From NCBI GenBank assembly GCA_040755755.1, contig JBFLZW010000012.1:24015-88014 (forward strand): DNA of 64,000 bases, read 5' to 3'. Of the stretch, positions 41,000 through 50,839 are shown piece by piece. This DNA comes from a bacterium. GTDB taxonomy: Bacteria; SZUA-182; DTGQ01. The first letter of the stretch is position 1; every line of letters starts with the position of its first letter. The notes beneath the pieces are model-generated. The model searched no databases, had not been told where the DNA came from, and saw only the letters and a list, made by a program, of their open reading frames with translations. A program made the position numbers and the translations under genes.

Positions 41000-41185
41000 T
41001 TGGCAAGAAAGTCAATGATTATCAAAGCAAATCGAAAACCGAAGTTTTCCGTACGGAAATATCACCGGTGTGGAGTATGTGGGCGGCCGCGAGCTTACAT
41101 GAGACGGTTTGGTATCTGTAGAATCTGTTTTCGTCAGCTCGCCTTGCGGGGAGAAATACCAGGCGTTATAAAGTCAAGCTGGTAA
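41000..41185 (+). CDS. rpsN: 30S ribosomal protein uS14, zinc-binding type
   Basis: 61 residues, the short zinc form, with [20 protein letters not shown] giving two CxxC pairs. TTG start at 41000 (GAGG upstream), decoding (M)[12 protein letters not shown]. Confidence 0.95.
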   Translation: MARKSMIIKANRKPKFSVRKYHRCGVCGRPRAYMRRFGICRICFRQLALRGEIPGVIKSSW

Positions 41186-41202
41186 GATTGAAAGGAAGAA
41201 TC

Positions 41203-41601
41203 ATGGCCTTAACGGATCCTATTGCTGATATGCTAACAAGGATTAGAAATGCTAGCATGGCAAAATTCCAGGCAGTAGATATTCCATCCTCACGCTTGAA
41301 GCAGGAAATTATCCGTATCTTCAAAGAGGAGGGGTATATCAGAGCTTACAAGATAATCGAGGACCAAAAGCAGGGAACAATCCGGGTATACTTGAAATAT
41401 AGTGAAGATAATCGACCGGTTATCAGCAACCTTCAGAGGATCAGCAAACCCAGTCGAAGGGTATATGTAAAAAAGGATGAGATTCCCAAAGTTTTGGGTG
41501 GCATGGGGATAGCTGTCCTCTCTACCTCTCAGGGAATCATGACGGATAAAACCACCCGGCGGGCAGGATTGGGTGGCGAGGTTCTGTGCTACGTTTGGTA
41601 A
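41203..41601 (+). CDS. rpsH: 30S ribosomal protein uS8
   Basis: 16S central-domain binder and regulator of the spc operon in E. coli. 132 residues with [20 protein letters not shown] and the C-terminal [23 protein letters not shown] 41203 chosen over in-frame TTG 41188. Confidence 0.96.
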   Translation: MALTDPIADMLTRIRNASMAKFQAVDIPSSRLKQEIIRIFKEEGYIRAYKIIEDQKQGTIRVYLKYSEDNRPVISNLQRISKPSRRVYVKKDEIPKVLGGMGIAVLSTSQGIMTDKTTRRAGLGGEVLCYVW

Positions 41602-41613
41602 AAAGGATGATCC

Positions 41614-42150
41614 ATGTCGAGAATAGGAAAACAGCCAATAGTTATACCCAAAGGGATCAACGTTCAAATTGATAAAAATATTCTGTCAGTAAAAGGCCCC
41701 AAAGGACTGACCGAGCTTAACCTGCATCCCCATGTCAATGTCGAGATGGAGGGAGAGGAGATCAGAGTGAAGCCAAGATTGCAGACCAAGGCGGCACGGT
41801 CAATTTATGGCTTAACCAGAGCTTTGATATTCAACATGGTCCAGGGGGTTAAAAATGGTTTTGAAAAGAAGCTTGAGATTGTAGGTATCGGATATAAAGC
41901 GAATGTTTCGGGGAAAAATTTAGTTCTGAACCTCGGCTATTCACACCCGATTGAATATCCTATCCCGGATGGCATTGAAATACAGGTTGATAAGCAAATC
42001 AATATTGTTGTCAGAGGAATCGACAAGCAGAAGGTTGGACAGGTTTGCGCTGAAATCCGGAATTTCAAGCCGCCAGAACCATATAAGGGTAAAGGTATCC
42101 GTTATGAGGGTGAGGCGGTGAGAAGAAAGGTCGGAAAAACCGGAGCATAG
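41614..42150 (+). CDS. rplF: 50S ribosomal protein uL6
   Basis: 178 residues, two L6 repeats; [20 protein letters not shown] and the C-terminal [20 protein letters not shown] are diagnostic. Confidence 0.96.
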   Translation: MSRIGKQPIVIPKGINVQIDKNILSVKGPKGLTELNLHPHVNVEMEGEEIRVKPRLQTKAARSIYGLTRALIFNMVQGVKNGFEKKLEIVGIGYKANVSGKNLVLNLGYSHPIEYPIPDGIEIQVDKQINIVVRGIDKQKVGQVCAEIRNFKPPEPYKGKGIRYEGEAVRRKVGKTGA

Positions 42151-42173
42151 GATCAATTGAAGGAGAAAAATCC

Positions 42174-42539
42174 GTGAAAGGAAATGAAAGTCAGATATCG
42201 AGATCAATCCGCCATGCGAGAGTGCGGAAAAAGATTCAGGGGAGATCAGACCGGCCCCGCCTTGTCGTTTTTAAATCTTCCAAGCATACGTATGCTCAAG
42301 TGATCGATGACGTGCAGGGGAATACGTTAGCTTCAATATCGACTCTGTCTTCGAAGTTTCGGGAAAGACAACGGTATGGGGGAAATATCTCTGCTGCCAG
42401 GGTAATTGGTGAATTAATTGCCAAGGAATCTCTTCATAAGGGAATCAAGAAGGTAGTTTTCGATCGTGGCGGGTATCAATACCACGGAAGAGTCAAGGCC
42501 TTGGCAGAAAGTGCCAGAGAAGGGGGATTGGAGTTCTAG
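42174..42539 (+). CDS. rplR: 50S ribosomal protein uL18
   Basis: 5S rRNA binder. 121 residues with [20 protein letters not shown] and [23 protein letters not shown] start at 42174 with AAGGAG about eight bases upstream. Confidence 0.95.
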   Translation: MKGNESQISRSIRHARVRKKIQGRSDRPRLVVFKSSKHTYAQVIDDVQGNTLASISTLSSKFRERQRYGGNISAARVIGELIAKESLHKGIKKVVFDRGGYQYHGRVKALAESAREGGLEF

Positions 42540-42557
42540 CATGATGGAGGGAAGCGT

Positions 42558-43055
42558 TTGGCCAAGGTAAATCCAGATCAATTTGAATTAGTGGATAAGG
42601 TAGTCCATATTAATCGGGTTGCCAAAGTTGTCAAAGGGGGACGAAGGTTCGGGTTCAGTGCTCTGGTAGTGGTTGGAAATGCTGATGGCTACGTTGGAAT
42701 CGGATTGGGTAAGGCCAATGAGGTCCCGGAAGCCATCCGCAAAGGAGTAGAGAGGGCAAAGAAGAACCTGGTGAAAATTCCGGTTACCAAAGGAACCATC
42801 CCGTATATGGTCATGGGACACTATGGCGCAAGCAAGGTTATGTTGAAACCGGCTTCTGAAGGGACCGGGGTTATTGCCGGAGGAACGGTGAGAGCGGTCA
42901 TGGAGGCGGTCGGTGTAAAAAATATCCTTACCAAGTCGATTGGATCCAGTAATCCCCACAATGTTATCAAGGCAACCATGGCCGGATTGATGAGCCTTCG
43001 AAATCCGGAAGAAATCATCAGAAATCGTGGTTTAATACGAGAAGAGGCAGGGTGA
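42558..43055 (+). CDS. rpsE: 30S ribosomal protein uS5
   Basis: Fidelity protein with a dsRNA-binding-like N-domain: [38 protein letters not shown]. 165 residues. TTG start at 42558, GGAGG upstream. Stop overlaps or nearly touches rpmD. Confidence 0.95.
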   Translation: MAKVNPDQFELVDKVVHINRVAKVVKGGRRFGFSALVVVGNADGYVGIGLGKANEVPEAIRKGVERAKKNLVKIPVTKGTIPYMVMGHYGASKVMLKPASEGTGVIAGGTVRAVMEAVGVKNILTKSIGSSNPHNVIKATMAGLMSLRNPEEIIRNRGLIREEAG

Positions 43056-43057
43056 AA

Positions 43058-43246
43058 ATGGGAAGTCAGATCAAAATCACGCTGATAAAAAGCGGGATCA
43101 GCAGATCCTGGAAGCATCGGGAAATATTAAAGGGGCTGGGTCTGACCAAGTTAAACAAGACAGTTTACCGGCCCAATAACCCTGCAATCATGGGAATGGT
43201 AAAGAAGGTCGAATACCTGCTAGACTATCAGATTACAGAAGGATAG
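43058..43246 (+). CDS. rpmD: 50S ribosomal protein uL30
   Basis: 62 residues: [43 protein letters not shown] 43058, or a GTG at 43052 that would overlap rpsE by four bases (GTGA). Confidence 0.93.
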   Translation: MGSQIKITLIKSGISRSWKHREILKGLGLTKLNKTVYRPNNPAIMGMVKKVEYLLDYQITEG

Positions 43247-43250
43247 ATGG

Positions 43251-43697
43251 ATGAATTTAAGTCAATTAAAACCCGCGGAAGGTTCAAAAAAATATCGGAA
43301 ACGAGTGGGTAGAGGGTCCGGGTCAGGGCACGGCAAGACGAGCTGCCGGGGGCACAAGGGCCAGAACGCACGAGCTGGCGGTGGTGTACGCCGGGGATTT
43401 GAGGGTGGTCAAATGCCTTTGCAGCGAAGGCTGCCGAAGCGGGGATTTCACAACCTCTTCGGAAAGGAATATGCTCTGGTTAATGTATCAGCTCTCGAAG
43501 GCTTTGAGCAGGGAACAACCATCACGCCGGCAGAGTTAATACAGAAAGGCCTGGTTAAAAAGATCCTGAATGGAGTCAAGATACTGGGAGATGGCGAGTT
43601 ACACAAGTCATTAAAAGTCAAAGCCCATAAATTTTCAAAAACCGCTATTGAAAAGATCCGCACCGCAGGTGGAGAGGTCGAGGTGATTAGCCCTTGA
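43251..43697 (+). CDS. rplO: 50S ribosomal protein uL15
   Basis: 148 residues; Gly/Arg-rich N-terminal extension [20 protein letters not shown], then [20 protein letters not shown]. Stop codon overlaps the secY TTG (TTGA). Confidence 0.96.
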   Translation: MNLSQLKPAEGSKKYRKRVGRGSGSGHGKTSCRGHKGQNARAGGGVRRGFEGGQMPLQRRLPKRGFHNLFGKEYALVNVSALEGFEQGTTITPAELIQKGLVKKILNGVKILGDGELHKSLKVKAHKFSKTAIEKIRTAGGEVEVISP

Positions 43698-45007
43698 TTG
43701 AAAGTTTCCAAAATATCTTTAAAGTACCTGAATTAAAAAAGAGAATTCTATTTACCTTTGGTCTTTTGGCTGTCTTTAGAATCGGGGCTCACATTCCAAC
43801 TCCAGGAATTGATGGCGCAGCTTTGAGCGCTTTTTTTTCTCATGCGAAGGGAACTCTTCTGGGATTTTTTGACATGTTTTCTGGAGGAGCGTTATCCAAA
43901 CTGACGGTTTTTGCCCTTGGAATTATGCCCTACATCGATGCTGCTATTATTCTGGAGCTGTTGACAGTAGTCATTCCCCATCTGGAGCGGCTTTCAAAAG
44001 AAGGTGAACAGGGAAGAAAGAAAATCACCCAGTACACCCGGTATGGAACGATTCTGATTGCAGTCATACAATCTCTGGGGATAGGCTTTGGTCTGGAATC
44101 CATGAGGAGTCCGACCGGGGCACCTATTGTTCCATTTCCCGGCTGGCCATTCCGACTGCTGACCGTAATTACCCTTACGGCAGGAACTGTGTTCCTGATG
44201 TGGCTCGGTGAGCAGATAACCGAACGGGGAATCGGAAACGGGATTTCTCTCCTTATCTTCGCTGGTATTGTCGTTCGAGGGCCAGCGGCGGTAATTAATA
44301 CTGTGCGGCTTTTGCGAACGGGAGAAATGTCGTTTATCCTGATGGCCCTTATCGCTGTATTTATGGTGGCGGTATGCGCCTTTATTGTTTTTGTTGAGAC
44401 TGGAGAACGAAAGATTCCGGTGCAATATGCCAAACGCATGGTTGGAAGAAGGATGTATGGAGGGCAGAGTACCTACATCCCCTTGCGGGTAAATACTGCC
44501 GGAGTTATTCCAATCATTTTCGCTGCATCGATTATCATGTTTCCGGCAACCATAGCCAGGTTTATTAATCATCCATGGATGATTCATATTGCCGATGCTC
44601 TGGCCCCGGGTGCGCCACTGAATACGATTCTCTATATTGTTTTAATTGTGTTTTTCTGTTATTTTTACACAGCTATTATTTTCAATCCGGTTGACGTTGC
44701 TGATAATATGAAGAAGTATGGAGGTTTTATTCCGGGAATTCGGCCTGGTAAAAATACTGCTGAATATATCGATAAAATCCTGTCGAGAATCACCCTGGTC
44801 GGAGCAATCTACCTGTCTCTTATTTCTATTTTACCTACGTATTTGATTAAATTCTTTAATGTTCCTTTTTATTTTGGCGGTATAGCACTCATAATCATCA
44901 TTGAGGTTGGCCTGGATACGGTTCGCCAGATAGAATCTCATTTAATCATGAGAAACTATGAAGGCTTTATTAAGAAATCGAAGGTCAGTAGGCAAAGGAT
45001 CGGATAA
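43694..45007 (+). CDS. secY: Preprotein translocase subunit SecY
   Basis: Ten-span pore of the Sec channel, inner membrane. 437 residues with [49 protein letters not shown] (plug region and TM2) and [21 protein letters not shown] start at 43694 shares four bases with the rplO stop. Partner SecE is encoded at 19696-19881. Confidence 0.96.
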   Translation: MIESFQNIFKVPELKKRILFTFGLLAVFRIGAHIPTPGIDGAALSAFFSHAKGTLLGFFDMFSGGALSKLTVFALGIMPYIDAAIILELLTVVIPHLERLSKEGEQGRKKITQYTRYGTILIAVIQSLGIGFGLESMRSPTGAPIVPFPGWPFRLLTVITLTAGTVFLMWLGEQITERGIGNGISLLIFAGIVVRGPAAVINTVRLLRTGEMSFILMALIAVFMVAVCAFIVFVETGERKIPVQYAKRMVGRRMYGGQSTYIPLRVNTAGVIPIIFAASIIMFPATIARFINHPWMIHIADALAPGAPLNTILYIVLIVFFCYFYTAIIFNPVDVADNMKKYGGFIPGIRPGKNTAEYIDKILSRITLVGAIYLSLISILPTYLIKFFNVPFYFGGIALIIIIEVGLDTVRQIESHLIMRNYEGFIKKSKVSRQRIG

Positions 45008-45032
45008 ATCGGATAAAAAGGATAGGCAAGGG

Positions 45033-45683
45033 ATGAATCTCATACTTTTAGGGGCACCGGGAGTAGGAAAAGGAACACAGGCTAAGTTACTGATGAAAAG
45101 ATACCAGATTCCTCAGATATCGACAGGCGATATTCTGCGGGAAGCGGTACGTGAGCATACTCCGCTCGGCCTCAGGGCACAGGAGTTCATGAACAAGGGA
45201 CTTTTGGTACCCGATGAAATTGTTATTGGTATCATCGAGGATAGACTGAAAGGTCAGGACTGTAGTCATGGCTTTATTCTCGATGGATTTCCCAGAACCA
45301 TACCGCAGGCTGAAAGTCTCGGTGAAGTCATAAATAAACTGAGCATGAAACTTGATCATGTCATCAATTTTGAGCTGGATGAAGAGACTCTGATCAAAAG
45401 GCTGGCTGGAAGACAGACTTGTCAAGGTTGCGGAAATATGTATAATATATATTTTAATCCTCCGCGAAAGGAGGGGATCTGCGACCAATGCGGTGAAAAA
45501 CTCTTTCAACGGAAAGATGATAACCCCACAACAATACAGGAAAGGTTATCTGTTTATCGGGCTCAAACAATGCCGCTCATTGGATACTATCAGGCTCAGA
45601 GCAAACTGGTTACGATAACGTTAAGTAATAGCGAAGGACCGGATCAGATTTTCGATCGCCTTCGTATGATGTTGGAAAGTTAG
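45033..45683 (+). CDS. adk: Adenylate kinase, zinc-lid type
   Basis: ATP + AMP to 2 ADP. MNLILLGAPGVGKGTQAKLL is the P-loop; ISTGDILREAV binds AMP; GFILDGFPRTIPQAE is the family signature. The lid carries CQGC and CDQC, a Cys4 zinc site. 216 residues. ATG 45033 with AAGGG upstream; the open frame extends into secY but homologs start here. Confidence 0.96.
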   Translation: MNLILLGAPGVGKGTQAKLLMKRYQIPQISTGDILREAVREHTPLGLRAQEFMNKGLLVPDEIVIGIIEDRLKGQDCSHGFILDGFPRTIPQAESLGEVINKLSMKLDHVINFELDEETLIKRLAGRQTCQGCGNMYNIYFNPPRKEGICDQCGEKLFQRKDDNPTTIQERLSVYRAQTMPLIGYYQAQSKLVTITLSNSEGPDQIFDRLRMMLES

Positions 45684-45688
45684 ATATT

Positions 45689-46456
45689 GTGGTTATCCTG
45701 AAATCTCCTGATGAAATAGAGAGGATGAGAATTTCCGGACATATTGTGGCCGAAGTGCTTGAATATCTGAAAGAGTTGGTACAACCGGGTATTACCACTC
45801 TGGAGCTTGATCGGGAGGCGGAAAGGGAAATATACCGCAGAGGCGGAGAACCAACCTTTAAGGGATACAAACGATTTCCTCATGATTCTCCTTTTCCGGG
45901 GTGTATTTGCGTCTCTATCAATGAAGAAGTTATCCACGGGATACCTTCACAGAGAAAATTACTCCGAGGAGACATAATCAGTATTGACATTGGGGTCAGG
46001 GCAGAAGGATTTTGCTCTGATTCAGCCATTACGGTTGGGGTAGAGAGCATCAGTAAGGAAGCTGAGAAATTGCTCAGTACTACCGAAGAATCTTTGTACC
46101 GGGGAATTGGAAAGGCTTATCCGGGAAACAGGCTTCAGGATATCTCGTATGCAGTTCAGCAGCTTGTTGAAGAGCGGGGATATTCTGTAGTGCGTGATTT
46201 TGTCGGACATGGAATCGGACGATCTCCCCACGAAGATCCCCAGGTTCCCAATTTCGGAAAGCCTGGGCGGGGAAGACGATTAGAAGCAGGAATGGTTCTG
46301 GCCATCGAGCCGATGGTTGTCATGGGCAGTTATAATGTTGATGTGCTGGAAAATGGGTGGACAGCAGTGGCTGTCGATCATAGTCTGTCGGCTCATTTCG
46401 AGCATACGGTAGCCATCACTGGCAGCGGGCCGGAAATCCTAAGCAGGATTGAATGA
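45689..46456 (+). CDS. map: Methionine aminopeptidase, type I
   Basis: Removes N-terminal Met from nascent proteins. Metal ligands are visible: Asp in SIDIGV, Asp in CSDSAITVG, His in GHGIGRSPHE, Glu in AIEPMV and Glu in FEHTVAI. 255 residues. GTG start five bases after the adk stop, as in many spc operons. Confidence 0.95.
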   Translation: MVILKSPDEIERMRISGHIVAEVLEYLKELVQPGITTLELDREAEREIYRRGGEPTFKGYKRFPHDSPFPGCICVSINEEVIHGIPSQRKLLRGDIISIDIGVRAEGFCSDSAITVGVESISKEAEKLLSTTEESLYRGIGKAYPGNRLQDISYAVQQLVEERGYSVVRDFVGHGIGRSPHEDPQVPNFGKPGRGRRLEAGMVLAIEPMVVMGSYNVDVLENGWTAVAVDHSLSAHFEHTVAITGSGPEILSRIE

Positions 46457-46470
46457 GGAGATAATAACTT

Positions 46471-46689
46471 ATGTCAAAGGAAGGGGCGATCGAGGTAGAG
46501 GGGGTAGTCGTAGAGCCCCTCCCCAACGCTATGTTCCGGGTTGAGCTGGAAAATGGCCACAGAGTTCTCGCCCATATTTCTGGAAAAATGAGAAAAAATT
46601 TTATAAGGATCCTTCGTGGTGACAGGGTGCTGGTAGAGCTTTCTTCTTATGACTTAACCAAGGGTAGAATCATTTATCGATTCAAGTAA
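46471..46689 (+). CDS. infA: Translation initiation factor IF-1
   Basis: 72-residue S1/OB-fold protein: [40 protein letters not shown] and [13 protein letters not shown]. Located between map and rpmJ as expected. Confidence 0.96.
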   Translation: MSKEGAIEVEGVVVEPLPNAMFRVELENGHRVLAHISGKMRKNFIRILRGDRVLVELSSYDLTKGRIIYRFK

Positions 46690-46703
46690 AGGTCAATAAA
46701 TCT

Positions 46704-46817
46704 ATGAAGGTGAGAAGTTCCGTAAAGGCAATTTGTAAAAAATGCAAGATTATTCGGCGAAGGGGTATCATCCGGGTTATTTGTGAAAATCCTCGGCATA
46801 AGCAGAGACAGGGCTAA
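46704..46817 (+). CDS. rpmJ: 50S ribosomal protein bL36
   Basis: 37-residue [23 protein letters not shown] followed by [17 protein letters not shown]. The CxxC, later Cys and His form the zinc site of the standard L36. Between infA and rpsM, its normal place. Confidence 0.95.
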   Translation: MKVRSSVKAICKKCKIIRRRGIIRVICENPRHKQRQG

Positions 46818-46916
46818 AAGGCCGGTATTTTTGCCGAAACGGGATGATCACATGGTAAGTGATATGGGTAGAGAATTTCATGATAAAATTTTAATTTTAT
46901 TCCAGGGAGGAGTGTC

Positions 46917-47297
46917 TTGGCACGTATTGCGGGTGTAGACTTACCAAAAAATAAAAGAGCCGAGATCGGACTCACATACATCTATGGAATCGGAAGGTCA
47001 CGATCCCAACTCATTCTTGAAAAGGCACAGGTATCGAAGGATACAAAGATTGGAAAGCTTACTGAGGAGGAAATCACCCGGATACGGGATCAGATCGCCA
47101 ATTTCAAGGTTGAAGGAGATTTGAGAAGAGAGATTTCCATGAATATCAAAAGACTCATGGACATCGGATCTTATCGCGGCATGCGTCATCGTCGATCAAT
47201 GCCGGTAAGAGGGCAGCGAACCCATACCAATGCGAGAACGAGAAAGGGTCCGAAGCGAGCCACAGTCGGTGGAAAGAAAAAAGCAACCAAGAAATAA
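46917..47297 (+). CDS. rpsM: 30S ribosomal protein uS13
   Basis: 126 residues: [34 protein letters not shown], and a basic tail [23 protein letters not shown] start at 46917 with GGGAGG upstream. The preceding 100-bp gap contains an A/T palindrome (46883-46900) of unknown significance. Begins the alpha operon. Confidence 0.95.
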   Translation: MARIAGVDLPKNKRAEIGLTYIYGIGRSRSQLILEKAQVSKDTKIGKLTEEEITRIRDQIANFKVEGDLRREISMNIKRLMDIGSYRGMRHRRSMPVRGQRTHTNARTRKGPKRATVGGKKKATKK

Positions 47298-47354
47298 ATC
47301 ATAAGCTGGAAATCGAGCCGATGGTTATTATTCCGGTAAAGGAGGTAGCATAAC

Positions 47355-47744
47355 ATGGCCCAAGTTAAGAAGAGAGGCCAAAAAAAAGAAAAAAAGAATA
47401 TCCCGGTTGGCGTAGCTCATATTCAGTCAACCTTTAACAATACCGTTATCACTATTACTACCGTTGAGGGGGACGTATTGTCTTGGTCCAGCGCAGGAAG
47501 CCTGGGGTTCAAGGGTTCTCGGAAAAGTACACCATTCGCTGCGCAAATGGCTGCTGAAGCTTGTGCCAAGAAAGCTATGGAGCAGGGCATGCGACAATTG
47601 GAAGTCAATGTCAAAGGTCCTGGTGCTGGAAGAGAGGCAGCTATTAGAGCCTTGCAGGCAGTTGGCCTTGAAATAAGCTCGATAAAAGATGTTACCCCGA
47701 TTCCGCATAATGGGTGCAGACCTCCCAAAAGGCGGAGAGTGTAG
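47355..47744 (+). CDS. rpsK: 30S ribosomal protein uS11
   Basis: 129 residues with [40 protein letters not shown] and [16 protein letters not shown], all diagnostic. AAAGGAGG precedes the ATG. Confidence 0.96.
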   Translation: MAQVKKRGQKKEKKNIPVGVAHIQSTFNNTVITITTVEGDVLSWSSAGSLGFKGSRKSTPFAAQMAAEACAKKAMEQGMRQLEVNVKGPGAGREAAIRALQAVGLEISSIKDVTPIPHNGCRPPKRRRV

Positions 47745-47761
47745 AAAGGAGAAATTGGAAA

Positions 47762-48388
47762 TTGGCTAGATATCGAGGCCCTGTTTGTCGTTTATGCCGT
47801 CGTGAAGGCATGAAACTGTTTCTCAAGGGAGACAGGTGCTATACTGATAAATGTGCGATTGAAAGAAGAAATTATCCACCTGGGCAGCATGGACAGGCAA
47901 GACCCAAAAGCTCCGGGTATGGATTACAATTAAGAGAAAAACAGAAAGCTAAAAGAATATATAGCATACTTGAAAGTCAATTCAGAAGTTATTTTCATAA
48001 GGCAGAAAGGAAGCCGGGTGTCACCGGCAAGTACCTTCTAACCTTATTAGAAACGCGGTTGGATAATGTTATCTATCGGCTTGGATTTGCTTCCTCCAGA
48101 AATGGAGCCCGGCAATTGATCACTCATGGTCATTTTACGGTCAATGGCCGAAAAGTGAATATTACCTCCTATCAACTAAAGCAGGGAGACACCATTGAGC
48201 TCATCGAAAAGAGCAGGAAAATCGAATGGATTAAAGAATCGATGGACTCGGCGGCACATCGCGGCATCCCTCAATGGCTGGAGGTCAACCCTGAAAAATT
48301 TATTGGAATAGTAAAAAGTCTTCCAAGCCGAGATGATATTACACTGCCAATTCAGGAGCAGTTAATCGTAGAATTATATTCAAAATAA
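47762..48388 (+). CDS. rpsD: 30S ribosomal protein uS4, zinc-binding type
   Basis: 208 residues: [20 protein letters not shown] with further Cys in [20 protein letters not shown] (zinc form), and an S4 domain [23 protein letters not shown] 47762 with AAAGGAG upstream; the frame extends back into rpsK, but homologs start at ARYRGP. Confidence 0.95.
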   Translation: MARYRGPVCRLCRREGMKLFLKGDRCYTDKCAIERRNYPPGQHGQARPKSSGYGLQLREKQKAKRIYSILESQFRSYFHKAERKPGVTGKYLLTLLETRLDNVIYRLGFASSRNGARQLITHGHFTVNGRKVNITSYQLKQGDTIELIEKSRKIEWIKESMDSAAHRGIPQWLEVNPEKFIGIVKSLPSRDDITLPIQEQLIVELYSK

Positions 48389-48409
48389 AGCTACGGAGGG
48401 CAAGACTTA

Positions 48410-49450
48410 ATGCTGCAGTTTAAAGGTTTACAAAAACCAAAAAGGCTAGAGTGTGATTTAAGCACACTAACAAACACTTATGGTGAATTTTCTGCAGAAC
48501 CCTTCGAGCGGGGATTTGGCGTAACCATTGGGAACTCTTTACGAAGAGTACTATTGTCCAGCATTCAGGGTTCTGCGGTGACAGCGGTCAGAATCGAAGG
48601 AGCCCTGCATGAATTTTCTTCGTTATCGGGGGTTATCGAAGATGTCACCGAAATTATTTTAAACATCAAAGAGCTTCGAATAAAGTGTCATGTCGATCGT
48701 CCAAAAACGATTACTATTCGAAAAATCGGCCCCCACGAAGTGACTGCTGCTGACATCGACCATGATGCAGATGTTGAAATCCTGAATCCTGAGCTTCACA
48801 TCGCTGATCTCGATAAAGATGGCGTTTTGAACATGGAACTATTTGTTAAACAGGGAATCGGTTATTTCCCGGCAGAGAGAAATAAAGAGGAAAATCAGCC
48901 GGTAGGAGTTATTCCCATAGATGCCATCTTTTCACCGGTAAGGAAGGTTAACTTTCAGGTCGTGAATACTCGTTTAGGACAGTCTACTGAATACGAGAAA
49001 CTGAAGCTGCAAGTCTGGACTGACGGAAGTATCGCTCCTGCCGATGCTGTCGCTCATGCCGCAAAAATATTGAAGGATCATTACAGTATCTTTGTTAACT
49101 TCGAAGATAAAGAGGAAGAAATTTCCAAACCCGAGGAAGAAGTCAAAGCCAAGGAAGAGCCCAAGTTCAATGAAAATCTCCTGAAGAGTGTAGATGAGCT
49201 GGAACTTTCAGTAAGGGCTTATAATTGTCTCAAAAATGCTAATATTCGGACAATTGGGGAATTGGTGCAGCGGACTGAAAGTGAAATGCTGAAAACCAAG
49301 AATTTTGGAAGGAAATCACTTAACTCCATCAAGGGAATTCTCGCGGACATGGGATTGCACCTGGGCATGAAACTGGATAATTTCCCGCCTGTCGAGAGCA
49401 AAGAGGAAAAAGTTGATAAAAGTGAAGAGACTGAAGTCGAATCATCCTGA
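48410..49450 (+). CDS. rpoA: RNA polymerase alpha subunit
   Basis: 346 residues. The N-terminal assembly domain contains [20 protein letters not shown] and the CTD has [20 protein letters not shown] then [20 protein letters not shown], the UP-element/activator surface. An acidic linker lies between and a short acidic tail follows. Confidence 0.97.
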   Translation: MLQFKGLQKPKRLECDLSTLTNTYGEFSAEPFERGFGVTIGNSLRRVLLSSIQGSAVTAVRIEGALHEFSSLSGVIEDVTEIILNIKELRIKCHVDRPKTITIRKIGPHEVTAADIDHDADVEILNPELHIADLDKDGVLNMELFVKQGIGYFPAERNKEENQPVGVIPIDAIFSPVRKVNFQVVNTRLGQSTEYEKLKLQVWTDGSIAPADAVAHAAKILKDHYSIFVNFEDKEEEISKPEEEVKAKEEPKFNENLLKSVDELELSVRAYNCLKNANIRTIGELVQRTESEMLKTKNFGRKSLNSIKGILADMGLHLGMKLDNFPPVESKEEKVDKSEETEVESS

Positions 49451-49479
49451 TAACAGGAAATAGCAGAGGATCTGAAGAT

Positions 49480-49875
49480 ATGCGGCATAAGCTTGATAAA
49501 AGGAAACTGAATCGTGATTCCAGTGCCCGTAAGGCAATGCTCAAGAATCTCGTTACCTCGCTCCTTGATCACAATCGGATCGTGACTACGGAAGCCCGGG
49601 CCAAGGAAACGCGAAGAATTGCAGAAAAAATTATTACTACCGCTAAAAGCGATACCTTGCATGCCCGCAGGATGATCCTGCGGTTTGTTACCAAAAAGGA
49701 AGTCGTGAAGAAACTGTTTAAAGAGATTGCTCCCTATTACCGGGAAAAAGCTGGTGGATATGTCCGTCTGATTAAAATCGGGCCAAGAAAGGGCGATGGC
49801 GCGTTTATGGCTATGGTCGATCTCCTTGGCCTGGGTGGAAAAGAACAGGCGGAAAAGAAGGAAACCGAGGCCTAA
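49480..49875 (+). CDS. rplQ: 50S ribosomal protein bL17
   Basis: 131 residues with [39 protein letters not shown] and [20 protein letters not shown]. Ends the alpha operon; a strong terminator follows 52 bp later. Confidence 0.96.
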   Translation: MRHKLDKRKLNRDSSARKAMLKNLVTSLLDHNRIVTTEARAKETRRIAEKIITTAKSDTLHARRMILRFVTKKEVVKKLFKEIAPYYREKAGGYVRLIKIGPRKGDGAFMAMVDLLGLGGKEQAEKKETEA

Positions 49876-49926
49876 TAAGACTGGAAAGCCAGCAATCAGC
49901 CCTGCACGTTTGATACAAGGTGAATA

Positions 49927-49961
49927 AACAAAAAAAGCAGGATATTCCTGCTTTTTTTGTT
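49927..49961. terminator. Perfect intrinsic terminator after rplQ
   Basis: A 16-bp perfect inverted repeat (49927-49942 with 49946-49961) around a 3-nt loop. The stem core is GCAGGA/TCCTGC flanked by seven A and seven T, so it could terminate in either direction. It closes the ribosomal-protein transcription unit. Confidence 0.85.
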
Positions 49962-50005
49962 CACCAGATACTGCTTATCATGATTTTTCTCATCACCTTC
50001 CAGCC

Positions 50006-50839
50006 ATGATTTGTCTTCGCCAGGTAAATCACTCTTATGCCGGGCCGATGGGTCAAAAAACCCTGGCTCTCGAAGATATCAATCTGGCTATCCCGACGGG
50101 AAGCTTTACCGCCATTGTCGGGCCGAACAATTCAGGTAAAAGTACCCTGGGGCAGATCATATCCGGGCTGTTAACCCCATCGTCAGGTCAGGTTTTAATC
50201 GAGGGATTGAATCTTGTTCACTGGGACCACAAACTGCTGACCAGGACGATCGGTTTGATCTTTTCCAATCCCGAAGATCAAATAATTTTCCCAACCGTGG
50301 AAGAAGACCTTACGTTCAGTCTGGAAAGTTTACCGATCGATGCTTTTCAGATTGAAAAAGAAGTTGCGGATATTCTGGAATTTTTGGAAATGAAGGACTA
50401 CCGGCAGTTTCCCATCCATCATTTGTCCGGCGGCCAGAAACAAAAAATAGCCCTGGCGGCGATGATAATCCGGGGTCTGCGGTATCTGGTTGTGGATGAG
50501 CCGATCTCTTATCTTGATGCTCAGGGGAAGAGGGAAGTATTAACCCTGATCCATCGCCTCCACCAGGCGGGTACGACTATTATATATCTTGCTCAAGGCT
50601 TCGAAGAGCTTACCATAGCCGAGCGGATTGTAGCCTTATCTGCTGGAAGAGTTATCTGGCAGGGTTCCTTTGTGGAGCTCTTGCAGAGGCCGGATGATGC
50701 AGCTCAATGGGGTATTGAAGTTCCCCCGGTTGTCAGACTGGTAAAGGTGTTGCAGGAGGAAGGTATTGCGATTGCCCATCCGGTTTATACGGTTGACCAG
50801 TTACTTCAGGCTCTGAAAAAGATAAAAAATGAAAGTTGA
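50006..50839 (+). CDS. ecfA1: ECF-type ABC transporter ATPase, first copy
   Basis: Energy-coupling factor (CbiO-like) ATPase of a vitamin/metal importer. 277 residues. Walker A is GPNNSGKST (residues 39-47), signature HLSGGQKQKIALA, Walker B YLVVDEP. NPEDQIIFPTVEEDL is the Q-loop signature of ECF ATPases. The switch histidine is replaced: where ITH is expected the sequence is YLAQGFEE, with Gln197. No good Shine-Dalgarno is seen. Overlaps ecfA2 by 11 bp. No EcfT or substrate (S) component is adjacent. Confidence 0.88.
   Translation: MICLRQVNHSYAGPMGQKTLALEDINLAIPTGSFTAIVGPNNSGKSTLGQIISGLLTPSSGQVLIEGLNLVHWDHKLLTRTIGLIFSNPEDQIIFPTVEEDLTFSLESLPIDAFQIEKEVADILEFLEMKDYRQFPIHHLSGGQKQKIALAAMIIRGLRYLVVDEPISYLDAQGKREVLTLIHRLHQAGTTIIYLAQGFEELTIAERIVALSAGRVIWQGSFVELLQRPDDAAQWGIEVPPVVRLVKVLQEEGIAIAHPVYTVDQLLQALKKIKNES

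Noticed and set aside
46883-46900. A/T palindrome before rpsM as a terminator
   Set aside because: The stem has no G/C pairs and no following T run; it lies inside a conserved operon.
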